Part shown: positions 56,243 to 64,000 of the stretch, in pieces
Position numbering within the stretch: the stretch's first letter is position 1
How the letters are laid out: the number at the start of each line of letters is the position of its first letter
DNA from: an uncultured Eubacteriales bacterium
Lineage (GTDB): Bacteria > Bacillota > Clostridia > Christensenellales > Aristaeellaceae
Reading direction: 5' to 3'
Assembly: GCA_900315675.1 (NCBI GenBank)
Contig: OMZY01000003.1
Location: forward strand, 62,001-126,000
Length of the DNA: 64,000 nt
Notes under the pieces: model-generated
Seen by the model: only the letters and a program-made list of their open reading frames with translations
Told to the model about the DNA's origin: nothing
Database searches by the model: none
Translations under genes and position numbers: made by a program

Positions 56243-57724
56243 ATGAAGCAACTGAAATCCATCCTGTGCCTGGTGCTTCTGGCCTGCCTGGCCTTCGGGA
56301 ACGCCTTCGCGGCGGATTCCCTGCCCTATGACTGCTACAACTATGACCACTGGAACAATATTCTGTACACCCCGGCCCCCTATGTGCCGGACGGGCTGGT
56401 CAGCGGAGCCACGCTGCGGTTTGAGGGCGCGCCTGTCGGCGCTTTCCGCAATCCCCAGGACCTGTGTGTTTCACCGGACGGGGATGTGTATATCGCGGAT
56501 ACCGGCAATAACCGGATTGTGGTCCTGGCGCAGGACCTGAAGACGGTCCGGCGCATCATCACCGGCTTTGAGGCGGAGGGCACCGCCCAGACCTTCAGCG
56601 CGCCCAGCGGCGTAGCCATCTCCGAAAAGCACCGCCTGTACATTGCGGACAGCCTGAACCGCCGCATCGTGGTCCTGGAGCCGGACGGAACCTTTGTCAA
56701 ATATGTGCAGAATCCGCAGAGCGAGGTGCTGGACGAGGGTTATGTGTTCACACCCCTGCGGGTGTCGGTGGACTATGCGGACCGCGTCTACGTGATCGCC
56801 CAGAACATGTTCCAGGGCATTATGGTGTTCAGCGAGGAAGGCGTTTTCACCGGCTTTTTCGGCACCATTAGCGTGAAGATTTCCCTCTGGGAAAAATTCT
56901 GGCGGAAGCTGGCCACCAAGGAAGAGCGGGGCAAGCAGCAGCTGTTTATTCCCACGGAGTTCACCGGCATAGACGTGGATGATGAAGGCTTTGTTTACGC
57001 CTCCAACAAGGATACGGACGGCCTGCAGGCGGTCCGCCGGCTGAACCCTAAGGGGGAGGACGTGATACGCCGGGGCCCGCATGCCAATCTGGGCGGAGAC
57101 CGGGTCTTCGGTTCTGTCGGCAATTATGCCGGCCCGAGCCAGATTGTGGACGTGGTGTACCGCGGCCACGGCACCTACTCCCTGCTGGACAGCCGCCGGG
57201 GCCGGATCTTTACCTATGACCATGAAGGCAACCTGCTGTATATCTTCGGCGGCATCGGCTCCCAGGCGGGAACATTCCTCACGCCCACGGCCATTGAGCA
57301 GCTGGGCAGCCGCCTGCTGGTGCTGGATTCCCAGCAGGGGAACCTCACCGTTTTCGCGCAGACGGAATACGGCTCACTGATCAACCGGGCTGTGGCCCTG
57401 CGGTTTGACGGGGATGAAACCCAGGCGGTTCCGCTGTGGCAGGAGGTGCTCCGGCTGGATGAAATCAATGAACTGGCCAACACCGGCATCGGCAAGGCCT
57501 ACCTGTCCGCGGGGGATAACGAAAACGCGATGCTGTACCTGCGGCGGGGCATGAACCGCGAGTATTATTCCGTTGCCTTCAAGCGGTGGCGGAATGAGCG
57601 GCTGCGGAACAATATCAGCTTCATTCTGTCCGGCGTGGTCGCGGCGGCCGTGCTGGCGGTGCTCTGGGTGAAAGCGGTGCGGCCGGCAGTCCGCAAAAAG
57701 GCAAAGAGGAGGAACCCGTCATGA
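56243..57724 (+). CDS. Exported NHL-repeat beta-propeller protein with C-terminal membrane anchor
   Basis: A 493-residue protein: signal peptide (MKQLKSILCLVLLACLAFGN), then six NHL-type propeller blades (DLCVSPDGDVYIADTGNNRI, GVAISEKHRLYIADSLNRRI, IDVDDEGFVYASN and others) to about residue 380, a short TPR-like helical part (AVPLWQEVLRLDEINELANT), and one membrane helix near the end (FILSGVVAAAVLAVLWV) followed by basic residues. Propellers of this type bind ligands or proteins; no enzyme residues are apparent. Genes of this type occur with Yip1 and DUF5696 genes in other Firmicutes sugar loci (from memory). Its stop overlaps the next start. Confidence 0.88.
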   Translation: MKQLKSILCLVLLACLAFGNAFAADSLPYDCYNYDHWNNILYTPAPYVPDGLVSGATLRFEGAPVGAFRNPQDLCVSPDGDVYIADTGNNRIVVLAQDLKTVRRIITGFEAEGTAQTFSAPSGVAISEKHRLYIADSLNRRIVVLEPDGTFVKYVQNPQSEVLDEGYVFTPLRVSVDYADRVYVIAQNMFQGIMVFSEEGVFTGFFGTISVKISLWEKFWRKLATKEERGKQQLFIPTEFTGIDVDDEGFVYASNKDTDGLQAVRRLNPKGEDVIRRGPHANLGGDRVFGSVGNYAGPSQIVDVVYRGHGTYSLLDSRRGRIFTYDHEGNLLYIFGGIGSQAGTFLTPTAIEQLGSRLLVLDSQQGNLTVFAQTEYGSLINRAVALRFDGDETQAVPLWQEVLRLDEINELANTGIGKAYLSAGDNENAMLYLRRGMNREYYSVAFKRWRNERLRNNISFILSGVVAAAVLAVLWVKAVRPAVRKKAKRRNPS

Positions 57725-58353
57725 ACCGGAGGACAATGAGGGCCAAATGGCAGCATTTCTTCCATACAGTCAGCCATCCGGCAGACGGATATTACTGGAT
57801 CCGGCACCAGGAAAAGGGCAGCCTGTGGATCGCCTTCCTCATGGTGATCCTGTACGGCGTTGCCTTTTCCATGAACCGGATTTCCTCCAGCTTTATTGTC
57901 AACGATATTGAACCCCGCACGGTGAACCTCCCGGCGGAACTGGCCGGGGTCATCCTGCTGTATTTCATTCTCTGCGTCGGCAACTGGTCCGTCACCTGCC
58001 TCATGGAAGGCGAGGGAAGGTTTAAGGATATCCTCATCGCGGTGGGCTACGCGCTGTTCCCCATGCTGGCAACCACGGTGGCGGCGACGGCTGTTTCCCA
58101 CCTGGTGGCGGAAAACGAGGAGGCATTCTACACCATCCTCATGGGACTGGGTACCGCCTATACGGTGGGCATGCTGCTTATCGGGATTATGCAGGTGCAT
58201 AACTACACCTTCGGCAAAACGCTGGTCACGCTGTTCCTCACGGTTGTGGCGATGCTGGTCATCATTTTCCTGGGGCTGCTGGTGATCAACTTTATTACCC
58301 AGGTGTATTCGTTTTTCCGGGGCATCTATATGGAACTGGTTTTCCGTGTGTAA
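57721..58353 (+). CDS. Yip1-family integral membrane protein
   Basis: A 210-residue protein with five predicted membrane helices and a short amphipathic N-terminus (RAKWQHFFHTVSHPADGYYW) typical of bacterial Yip1-domain proteins, whose function is unknown. Helix segments include GSLWIAFLMVILYGVAF, LAGVILLYFILCVGNWSV and the C-terminal VTLFLTVVAMLVIIFLGLLV. It overlaps the NHL gene by four bases and is 14 bases from the DUF5696 gene, so these three are made together and may form one membrane complex. Confidence 0.8.
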   Translation: MNRRTMRAKWQHFFHTVSHPADGYYWIRHQEKGSLWIAFLMVILYGVAFSMNRISSSFIVNDIEPRTVNLPAELAGVILLYFILCVGNWSVTCLMEGEGRFKDILIAVGYALFPMLATTVAATAVSHLVAENEEAFYTILMGLGTAYTVGMLLIGIMQVHNYTFGKTLVTLFLTVVAMLVIIFLGLLVINFITQVYSFFRGIYMELVFRV

Positions 58354-58367
58354 GGAGGGAACGCAGA

Positions 58368-60959
58368 ATGAATGAACAAAACAGGCTGCGCCTCCCGACT
58401 GCGGTCCGGCGTGCGCTGTGGATTCTCGCGGCGCTGGTTGTTATCGGCGCGGGGCTGTTCCTGGGCTGGTACCTGGTTCATTACCGGGGGTATGACGAAT
58501 ACCGGCTCTATGTGCAGCAGCCCGCGGAAAAAACGGAAGCCGCAGCCCTGAAAACGCAGAAGGATCCGGAAAATGGCGTACCCGGCTTCGCACTGGTAAC
58601 GCAGAACGACAACCTGGCCCTGTACCTGAATGAGAAGACCGCGGAGATCGCCCTGCGGGACCGGGAAAGCGGGCGCGTTGTCTATTCCAACCCGCAGGAC
58701 GCGGCGGAGGATCCGGTGGCCCGCTCCGGGCTGAACCAGGGGAACCTGAAGAGTCAGTTTATCCTGAACTACCTGGATACCAATTCCCGGGAAGGAACGC
58801 CCTGGAGCTCCTATTCCAAGTGCGTGGAGAACGGCCAGGTGGAATATCTCCAGCTGGAGAACGGCTTCCGGGCGGTCTATACCCTGTCCAATGAGAAGCT
58901 GATGCTGGTCCCGCGGCAGATGACCGCGGAATGGTTTGAGGTCCTGTCGTCCGCCGGAAAGAAACAGGCGGCCAAGTCCTATGTCCTGGATGAGGAAAGC
59001 GGCCTGTATGTGCTCAAGTCCCAGGGCGTAACGGCCCGCCACCGCCAGCAGATTGACGCGGACGCGCGGAAGGTCGGCTTCACCATGGAGGATTACGCGG
59101 AAATGGAGGCGCTGGCTGAAGCGGAGGAATCGGAAACCGCGGAAAGCACATCCTTTGTGATTGCCCTGGATTATACGCTGACGCCTGACGGGCTGACGGT
59201 CACGATCCCGCACGGGGAGATCATGGAGGCGGGCGGCGGAAAGGTGCGGTCCATTCAGCTGCTGCCCTTCTTCGGCGCTGCCGGTACGGCAGAGGAGGGC
59301 GGCATTGTGGTGCCGGACGGCAGCGGCGCCCTGATCCGCTTCAATAACGGCAAGAATACCGCTCCCCAGTACAACCAGAGCATCTATGACCTGGACCTGA
59401 TCGACAGCGATTTTACCGCCACGCAGAATACGCAGACGGCCAGGCTGGCCCTTTTCGGCATCTGCCGGGAGGATTACAGCCTGCTGGTTTCCTGCGGACG
59501 CGGAGCGTCGCTGGCCTCCGTAACGGCGGACGTGGCGGGCCGGAACAACAGTTATAACTACGCTTACTTTACCTTCGGCCTGAGAAGGACGGATACCCTG
59601 ATGGTGGCCGGGGAGGAAGCGATTGTCGCGGAGCAGGATTCCTATCCGGTGGACTGCGCCGTAACCTACCGGATCCTGGACGGGGAATATACCGGATACA
59701 ACGGCCTGGCAAAGGCGGTACGGGAATCCCTCCTGGCGGACGGAACCCTGAAGCTGAAAGCGGAAGCGGACGGTGATATTCCCTTCTACTGCGACATTCT
59801 CAGCGGTGTGCGGGAAACCGCGCACTGGATGGGTGTCCAGTACCTGCGGGTGATGCCGATGACCACCTTCGGCCAGGCGGAGGAAATCCTGGACAGCCTG
59901 CGGCAGGAACAGATCGGCAACCTGCGGGTGAACCTGCAGGGGTGGATGAACGGCGGTTATTACCATGATCCGGTCAGCCATGTATCCGTGCTGAACGAGC
60001 TGGGCGGGGAAAAGGGACTGAAGGCCCTGCGCGCGGCGGCTGAAAACGCCGGCGGAAAGGTGTATCCGGACGCGGCAATCCAGCTGGTGACAGAGATCGC
60101 GAAAGGCTTTTTGCGCAGCGAGGAAGCCAGCCGGTATTACGCCAAGGGCTACGCGGCGGAACTGGGCGTGATCAATCCCGTATCCCTGCGGCGTATGGCA
60201 ACCCTGGGCTTTGCCGAACGGGGCTATATGCTCCTGTCCCCGCGGTTCCTGCCCCGGTATGCCGCGAAGCTGGCGGAAGCGGCTGACAGGCTGGAGCTGG
60301 ACGCGCTGTCCCTGCGGGACCTGGGAAACGAGGTGCACGCGGACAAGCGGCGGACAAACGTCATCAGCCGGGAGGCTGACCTGGACCTGGTGAAGCATGC
60401 CTTTGATGTGATCGGCGTCGGCGGACGGGAACTGATGGTGTCCGGCGGAAATGATTACAGCTTCCCCTATATCCGGCATGTGATCAACGCGCCGGTGGAA
60501 GCGACGATGTTCGCGATTGTGGATGAACAGATTCCGCTGTGGGAGCTGATCCTCCACGGATCGGCAGATTACTGCGGATCCCCGCTGAACCTGATGCAGA
60601 GCGAAAACCGTCGGGTGAGCCTGCTTCACCTGATTGAGTACGGCGCGTCAACCCATTACACGTTTACCTGGAAGGACGCGGCGGACATGAAATACACCGG
60701 GCTGAACAACAATTACGCCACAACGTTCTCCGCCTGGAAGGAAGAAGCGGCGGAAAGCTACCGCTTTGTCAACGGGGCCCTGGCTCGGGTGAGCGGCGCG
60801 GAAATGCTCCGGCATGACCGGCTCGGCGATACGCTGGTCCGCGTGACCTATTCCAACGGCACGGTGCTGTATGTGAACAGCGGGGAGAAAGACGCGGAGG
60901 CGGACGGATACCGGATCCCGGCAATGGATTATCTGGCGGTCGGAGGAGAAAACGAATGA
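58368..60959 (+). CDS. DUF5696 membrane-anchored extracellular protein
   Basis: An 863-residue protein with one N-terminal membrane helix (about 16-36) and a large outer part. Beta-rich domains occupy the first ~430 residues (NDNLALYLNEKTAEIALRDR, VVPDGSGALIRFNNGK), followed by a probable TIM-barrel region (DIPFYCDILSGV, LRVNLQGWMNGGYYHD, LDALSLRDLGNEVHAD, ELMVSGGNDYSFPY), which contains acidic residues at strand ends as glycosidases do. This corresponds to DUF5696, for which no activity is established to my knowledge. A GGAGGG site precedes the ATG. Its stop overlaps the start of permease B1. Confidence 0.82.
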   Translation: MNEQNRLRLPTAVRRALWILAALVVIGAGLFLGWYLVHYRGYDEYRLYVQQPAEKTEAAALKTQKDPENGVPGFALVTQNDNLALYLNEKTAEIALRDRESGRVVYSNPQDAAEDPVARSGLNQGNLKSQFILNYLDTNSREGTPWSSYSKCVENGQVEYLQLENGFRAVYTLSNEKLMLVPRQMTAEWFEVLSSAGKKQAAKSYVLDEESGLYVLKSQGVTARHRQQIDADARKVGFTMEDYAEMEALAEAEESETAESTSFVIALDYTLTPDGLTVTIPHGEIMEAGGGKVRSIQLLPFFGAAGTAEEGGIVVPDGSGALIRFNNGKNTAPQYNQSIYDLDLIDSDFTATQNTQTARLALFGICREDYSLLVSCGRGASLASVTADVAGRNNSYNYAYFTFGLRRTDTLMVAGEEAIVAEQDSYPVDCAVTYRILDGEYTGYNGLAKAVRESLLADGTLKLKAEADGDIPFYCDILSGVRETAHWMGVQYLRVMPMTTFGQAEEILDSLRQEQIGNLRVNLQGWMNGGYYHDPVSHVSVLNELGGEKGLKALRAAAENAGGKVYPDAAIQLVTEIAKGFLRSEEASRYYAKGYAAELGVINPVSLRRMATLGFAERGYMLLSPRFLPRYAAKLAEAADRLELDALSLRDLGNEVHADKRRTNVISREADLDLVKHAFDVIGVGGRELMVSGGNDYSFPYIRHVINAPVEATMFAIVDEQIPLWELILHGSADYCGSPLNLMQSENRRVSLLHLIEYGASTHYTFTWKDAADMKYTGLNNNYATTFSAWKEEAAESYRFVNGALARVSGAEMLRHDRLGDTLVRVTYSNGTVLYVNSGEKDAEADGYRIPAMDYLAVGGENE

Positions 60960-61882
60960 CTGGCATCCGCAGAAAGAATCGTATTTTTCATCTTTCCTTT
61001 GAGCAGAGGAACGCCGTGCGCGGATACTGGTTCATCCTTCCGTGGCTGATCGGTTTCCTGGTGTTTTATGCCGGATGCCTGGTGCAGCTGGGAGAATTCA
61101 GCCTGTCCAGAATCGGCCTGGACGCCGCGACGGGAATGACGAAGGAATATATCGGCTTCGGCAACTATCTGGAGGCGTTCACGAGCCACGCGACCTTCAA
61201 GCAGACGCTGGCCTCCTCCGTGATGGACATGCTGATTGACCTGCCGATGATCATCTTCTTCAGCCTGTTTGTGGCCATGCTCCTGAACCGGAAGTTCAAA
61301 GGCAGGGCCCTGGTGCGGGCAATCTTTTTCCTGCCGATCATCCTGAGCGCGGACGCGGTGGGTTCCGCCATTACCCGCGCAACGGAACTGGTGAACGCCG
61401 GCGTTTCCTCCGCAAACCTGGAAACGGCGCAGGCGGGAACGGTCTCCGTGTCATATTACATGAGCCTTTTCGGTGATCTGGCGATCCCGGAATCCGTTCT
61501 CGGCTACATTGTGGATGCGGTCAACCGGATCTCCTCGATCATCAAGGGATCGGGCGTGCAGATTATCCTGTTCATCGCGGCGCTGCAGTCCATTCCCGGC
61601 TCCCTGTATGAGGTGGCCCGGATTGAAGGCGCGACGGGGTATGAATCCTTCTGGAAGGTGACCTTTCCGATGGTAATGCCCCACATCATCACGAACACGA
61701 TTTACACGATCGTGGACCGGTTTTCCTCCAGCGAGGTGGTCAGCCTGGCGACCCGTACCTACAAGGAGCTTTACAACTACGGGTTGTCCTCCGCGTTCTC
61801 CGTGGTTTCCACGCTGATCACCATACTGATCCTGGGCCTGATCGTTTACCTGCTGAACAGGCGGACCTTCTACTACAACTGA
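60956..61882 (+). CDS. ABC sugar transporter permease B1 (MalF type)
   Basis: A 308-residue permease with six helices. The contact loop is YEVARIEGATGYESFWKVTFP, and PWLIGFLVFYAGCLVQLGEF is the first helix. It begins the second permease pair of this operon although no second binding protein has been seen upstream. It starts at the ATG that overlaps the DUF5696 stop. Confidence 0.92.
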   Translation: MTGIRRKNRIFHLSFEQRNAVRGYWFILPWLIGFLVFYAGCLVQLGEFSLSRIGLDAATGMTKEYIGFGNYLEAFTSHATFKQTLASSVMDMLIDLPMIIFFSLFVAMLLNRKFKGRALVRAIFFLPIILSADAVGSAITRATELVNAGVSSANLETAQAGTVSVSYYMSLFGDLAIPESVLGYIVDAVNRISSIIKGSGVQIILFIAALQSIPGSLYEVARIEGATGYESFWKVTFPMVMPHIITNTIYTIVDRFSSSEVVSLATRTYKELYNYGLSSAFSVVSTLITILILGLIVYLLNRRTFYYN

Positions 61883-61900
61883 CGGGGAGGGAGAAAGAAC

Positions 61901-62905
61901 ATGCAGACAACCAAAGCGGCGCCGGAGGGCAAGCTCACATGGCAGGGTTTCCGGCATTCTCCCGCCTATGCCAACCAGCGTGACAAAACCTTGAACGGCA
62001 TGAAGAACCTGGTCCTCGGCCTTTTCCGCCTGATCGTCATTGCGGGAATCAGCTATGTCATCCTGGCGCCGGTGATCAATATCATCACGAACTCGTTCTT
62101 TTCCCGGCAGGATTCCATTAACCCTATGGTGTTCACGATCCCGATCAGCCCCACGCTGGAACGCTATAGCATGGCGCTGAAGTATCTGGATTATCTGCCG
62201 ATTCTGGGCAATACGCTGCTGTACGTGACCGGGGTGACCCTGATCCAGCTGCTGATCTGCTCGATGGTCGGATACGGCTTTGCCCGCTACAGATTCCCGC
62301 TGAAGGGACTGCTGTTCGGCTTTGTGCTGGTGATGATCGTCATCCCGCTGAATACGATCCAGTTCCCGCTGTATACGACGTTCCGCTTCTTTAATCCATT
62401 GGGAATTGTGGGACTGTTCAACGGCGGCAAGGGAATCAACCTGCTGCAGACGGCCTGGCCGACGGTCATTATGTCCGTGTTCGGCTGCGGACTGCGCTCC
62501 GGCCTGTATATCTATATTTTCAACCAGTTTTTCCGCGGCCTGCCCAAGGAGATTGAGGAGGCGGCGCTGGTGGACGGAGCCGGCACCGCCCGGACCTATT
62601 TCACCATCATGATGCCGAACGCGGCGCCCGCGGTCATCACGGTCGCGGTGTTCTCCATTGTCTGGCAGTACAACGATTCATTCTTTGCCAATACCTTCAA
62701 TATTTCCGATTCCATCCTGGTGACCCGGAAGCTGGAGTCCCTGATCAACGTCATCGCCAACGCGGAGAAGGTGCTGACCATCCGTGAACAGCAGCTCTAT
62801 TTTGACGCCGGCGTGGTGCTGGTGCTGATGCCGGTTGTGGTGATCTACCTGGTGCTGCAGCGGCGGTTTATCGAGGGTGTGGAGCGCTCCGGCATTGTGG
62901 GCTGA
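61901..62905 (+). CDS. ABC sugar transporter permease B2 (MalG type)
   Basis: A 334-residue permease partner of B1. It has a ~40-residue cytoplasmic N-terminus (GKLTWQGFRHSPAYANQRDK), six helices and the contact loop IEEAALVDGAGTARTYFTIMMP. A GGGGAGGGAG ribosome site precedes the ATG. A 60-base gap with a small hairpin separates it from the last gene. Confidence 0.92.
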   Translation: MQTTKAAPEGKLTWQGFRHSPAYANQRDKTLNGMKNLVLGLFRLIVIAGISYVILAPVINIITNSFFSRQDSINPMVFTIPISPTLERYSMALKYLDYLPILGNTLLYVTGVTLIQLLICSMVGYGFARYRFPLKGLLFGFVLVMIVIPLNTIQFPLYTTFRFFNPLGIVGLFNGGKGINLLQTAWPTVIMSVFGCGLRSGLYIYIFNQFFRGLPKEIEEAALVDGAGTARTYFTIMMPNAAPAVITVAVFSIVWQYNDSFFANTFNISDSILVTRKLESLINVIANAEKVLTIREQQLYFDAGVVLVLMPVVVIYLVLQRRFIEGVERSGIVG

Positions 62906-62925
62906 GCCCGCTGTGAAATTGTTAA

Positions 62926-62943
62926 TTACCCGGGATCGGGTAA
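62926..62943 (+). other. Small hairpin before the last gene
   Basis: TTACCCG-GGAT-CGGGTAA, followed by an A-rich stretch and AGGAGG. It lacks a T-run, so it may stabilise or process the mRNA ahead of the secreted-protein gene. Confidence 0.5.
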
Positions 62944-62965
62944 AAAATAAAAGGAGGAAAGTCCC

Positions 62966-64000
62966 GTGAAGAAACTCATTTCCTGGTTGCTGGTTGCCGT
63001 GATGGCAATCGGTATGTGCTCCTGGGCGTCCGCCGATCCGGTGAACGTGCTTGACTTTGAGGACGGCGTGTTTGCCTTCCTCGGCGTCTCCGCCGTCAAA
63101 CCGAACGCGGATGCCGCCGCGTCCCTGGAAGTTGTGGATTACAACGGTTCCAAGGCGCTGCGCGTCGCTGCTCAGGGGATCCCCTATGTGGCCCTGAATC
63201 TGGAGGGCCTGGCCGGCGAAAAGCTGGCTGATGTTGCCGCTGTCACTTTTGACATCGGTGTTGACAAGGCCGCGGACGGAAAGTTCTACGCGGTTTCCGG
63301 CGTGGTGTACAGCTACGCCGGCGAGAACGCGGATGAGAACAAGGCTGACTGGTCTGTCTATATGGAGAAAAAGAATCCGCGCAATGTAAAGATTGCTTTC
63401 AAGGCGCCGTTTGTTGCCGGCGCGGGCAATTACATCATGATCTCCCGTGAAGATCAGGCCGGCGGCGAACCCGCCACCTTCTACCTGGACAACATCCAGT
63501 TCCTGGACGCGGAAGGCAACGCCATCGCGCTGGATCCGACTGCGGAATACGTGGCGGAAGCTTCCGAGCGGGATATGAGCAACCTCGTCGCCCTGACGAA
63601 CGCTGTTGAGTTCCCGGATTTCCATAAGTCTGCCGGCGCCTGGGCGCAGGACGGCCTGGAAATGCCGCAGGAAATCATTGACGCGCTGGTGCCCGGCTCC
63701 GTGGTGGAAGTGGAGTATGCCAGCGCGGACGGCTCCATGTGGCTGGTCATGCCCGGCGCGGCTGTCGGCTGGACGCGCGTCGCCCAGGGAACCGCTGCCC
63801 TGAACAACAGCAAGACCATTGCCCAGATTCCCTATGAGATGATCGAGGCCCTCTGCGGCGAAGACAAATCCACCTGGGGAACCGTCATGCAGTGCGAAAG
63901 CGCTTCCGACTGGGAAGTCTTCGCTGTGCGCGTGGGTCAGCGGGTCAATCAGATCGTGCTGAAGAACGCGGTTGAATTCCCCGGCTTTGCCAAGTCCGCC
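62966..64000 (+). CDS. Secreted multi-domain carbohydrate-binding-like protein (cut by window edge)
   Basis: At least 345 residues; the frame is still open at the right edge. GTG at 62966 follows AGGAGG. The signal peptide (MKKLISWLLVAVMAIGMCSW, then ASA) leads to a CBM11-like beta-sandwich (NVLDFEDGVFAFLGVS to FYLDNIQFLDAEG; about 24-180). After it comes a domain starting at NAVEFPDFHKSAGAW (about 212), and the same opening, NAVEFPGFAKSA, appears again at the right edge, so the protein contains a repeated ~130-residue module. Codon use is restricted as in strongly expressed genes. A catalytic domain may follow outside the window. Polysaccharide binding is inferred from domain shape and context. 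Confidence 0.75.
   Translation, partial: MKKLISWLLVAVMAIGMCSWASADPVNVLDFEDGVFAFLGVSAVKPNADAAASLEVVDYNGSKALRVAAQGIPYVALNLEGLAGEKLADVAAVTFDIGVDKAADGKFYAVSGVVYSYAGENADENKADWSVYMEKKNPRNVKIAFKAPFVAGAGNYIMISREDQAGGEPATFYLDNIQFLDAEGNAIALDPTAEYVAEASERDMSNLVALTNAVEFPDFHKSAGAWAQDGLEMPQEIIDALVPGSVVEVEYASADGSMWLVMPGAAVGWTRVAQGTAALNNSKTIAQIPYEMIEALCGEDKSTWGTVMQCESASDWEVFAVRVGQRVNQIVLKNAVEFPGFAKSA

Noticed and set aside
58326..60629. 767-codon open frame on the minus strand opposite the DUF5696 gene
   Set aside because: Shadow frame; the sense gene fits an operon with overlapping start and stop codons.

Overview
The window looks like chromosomal DNA from an anaerobic, carbohydrate-degrading member of the Clostridia. 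The evidence is the high-GC codon use with good Shine-Dalgarno sites, a class III (oxygen-sensitive) ribonucleotide reductase, CtsR- and NrdR-type operators, the diaminopimelate-dehydrogenase lysine route, and many CUT1-type sugar ABC transporters without their own ATPases. A Christensenellales/Aristaeella-like rumen or gut bacterium would fit, but that is inference from gene content and was not tested by a search.

Layout. 1-0.7 kb: the 3' part of an IS3-family transposase followed by large nested hairpins. 0.8-2.3 kb: two minus-strand genes, a small conserved protein and a zinc-ribbon membrane protein. 2.4-9.4 kb: a complete F-type ATP synthase operon, atpI-B-E-F-H-A-G-D-C, with a clear promoter and terminator; the c subunit carries a two-carboxylate, Na+-type motif and epsilon is shortened to its N-terminal domain. 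9.4-15.2 kb: M18 aminopeptidase, PfkB sugar kinase, 5-formyl-THF cyclo-ligase and dapA-dapB-ddh. 15.4-23.4 kb: sugar transport locus 1, with tandem solute-binding proteins, two permeases (one with a very long extra N-terminal region) and an AraC regulator. 23.5-35 kb: housekeeping and stress genes: AEC transporter, NrdD fused to a thioredoxin-like domain, TrxB-like reductase, Hsp20 under a CtsR operator, a degraded DUF362 ferredoxin gene, an Lgt-like protein, a phosphodiester-glycosidase family protein, YbaK, a MutS-like ATPase and a DUF1858 protein.

35.2-49.5 kb: sugar transport locus 2. It holds a minus-strand operon (two permeases, an AraC regulator nearly identical to that of locus 1, two binding proteins, a membrane AraC sensor, GH43, GH4), flanked by an uncharacterised cytoplasmic protein and a divergent (alpha/alpha)6 glycosidase. 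49.6-64 kb: one long plus-strand operon behind a consensus promoter surrounded by five GTTAAC palindromes. It encodes a frameshifted CBM35-GH26 beta-mannanase, a ~994-residue binding protein fused to carbohydrate-binding-like domains, permease pair A, an NHL-propeller membrane protein, a Yip1-family protein, a DUF5696 protein, permease pair B and a secreted multi-domain protein that runs off the window. This last operon is the best candidate for an undescribed glycan-capture system.

Taken together, secreted enzymes and binding proteins would collect hemicellulose-type oligosaccharides (mannan is suggested by GH26), eight permease subunits would import them using an ATPase encoded elsewhere, and intracellular GH4, GH43 and (alpha/alpha)6 enzymes would finish degradation under AraC control. 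Short 7-bp tandem repeats sit at or just after several stop codons across the window and are an unexplained feature of this genome. No tRNA, rRNA or CRISPR array was seen.
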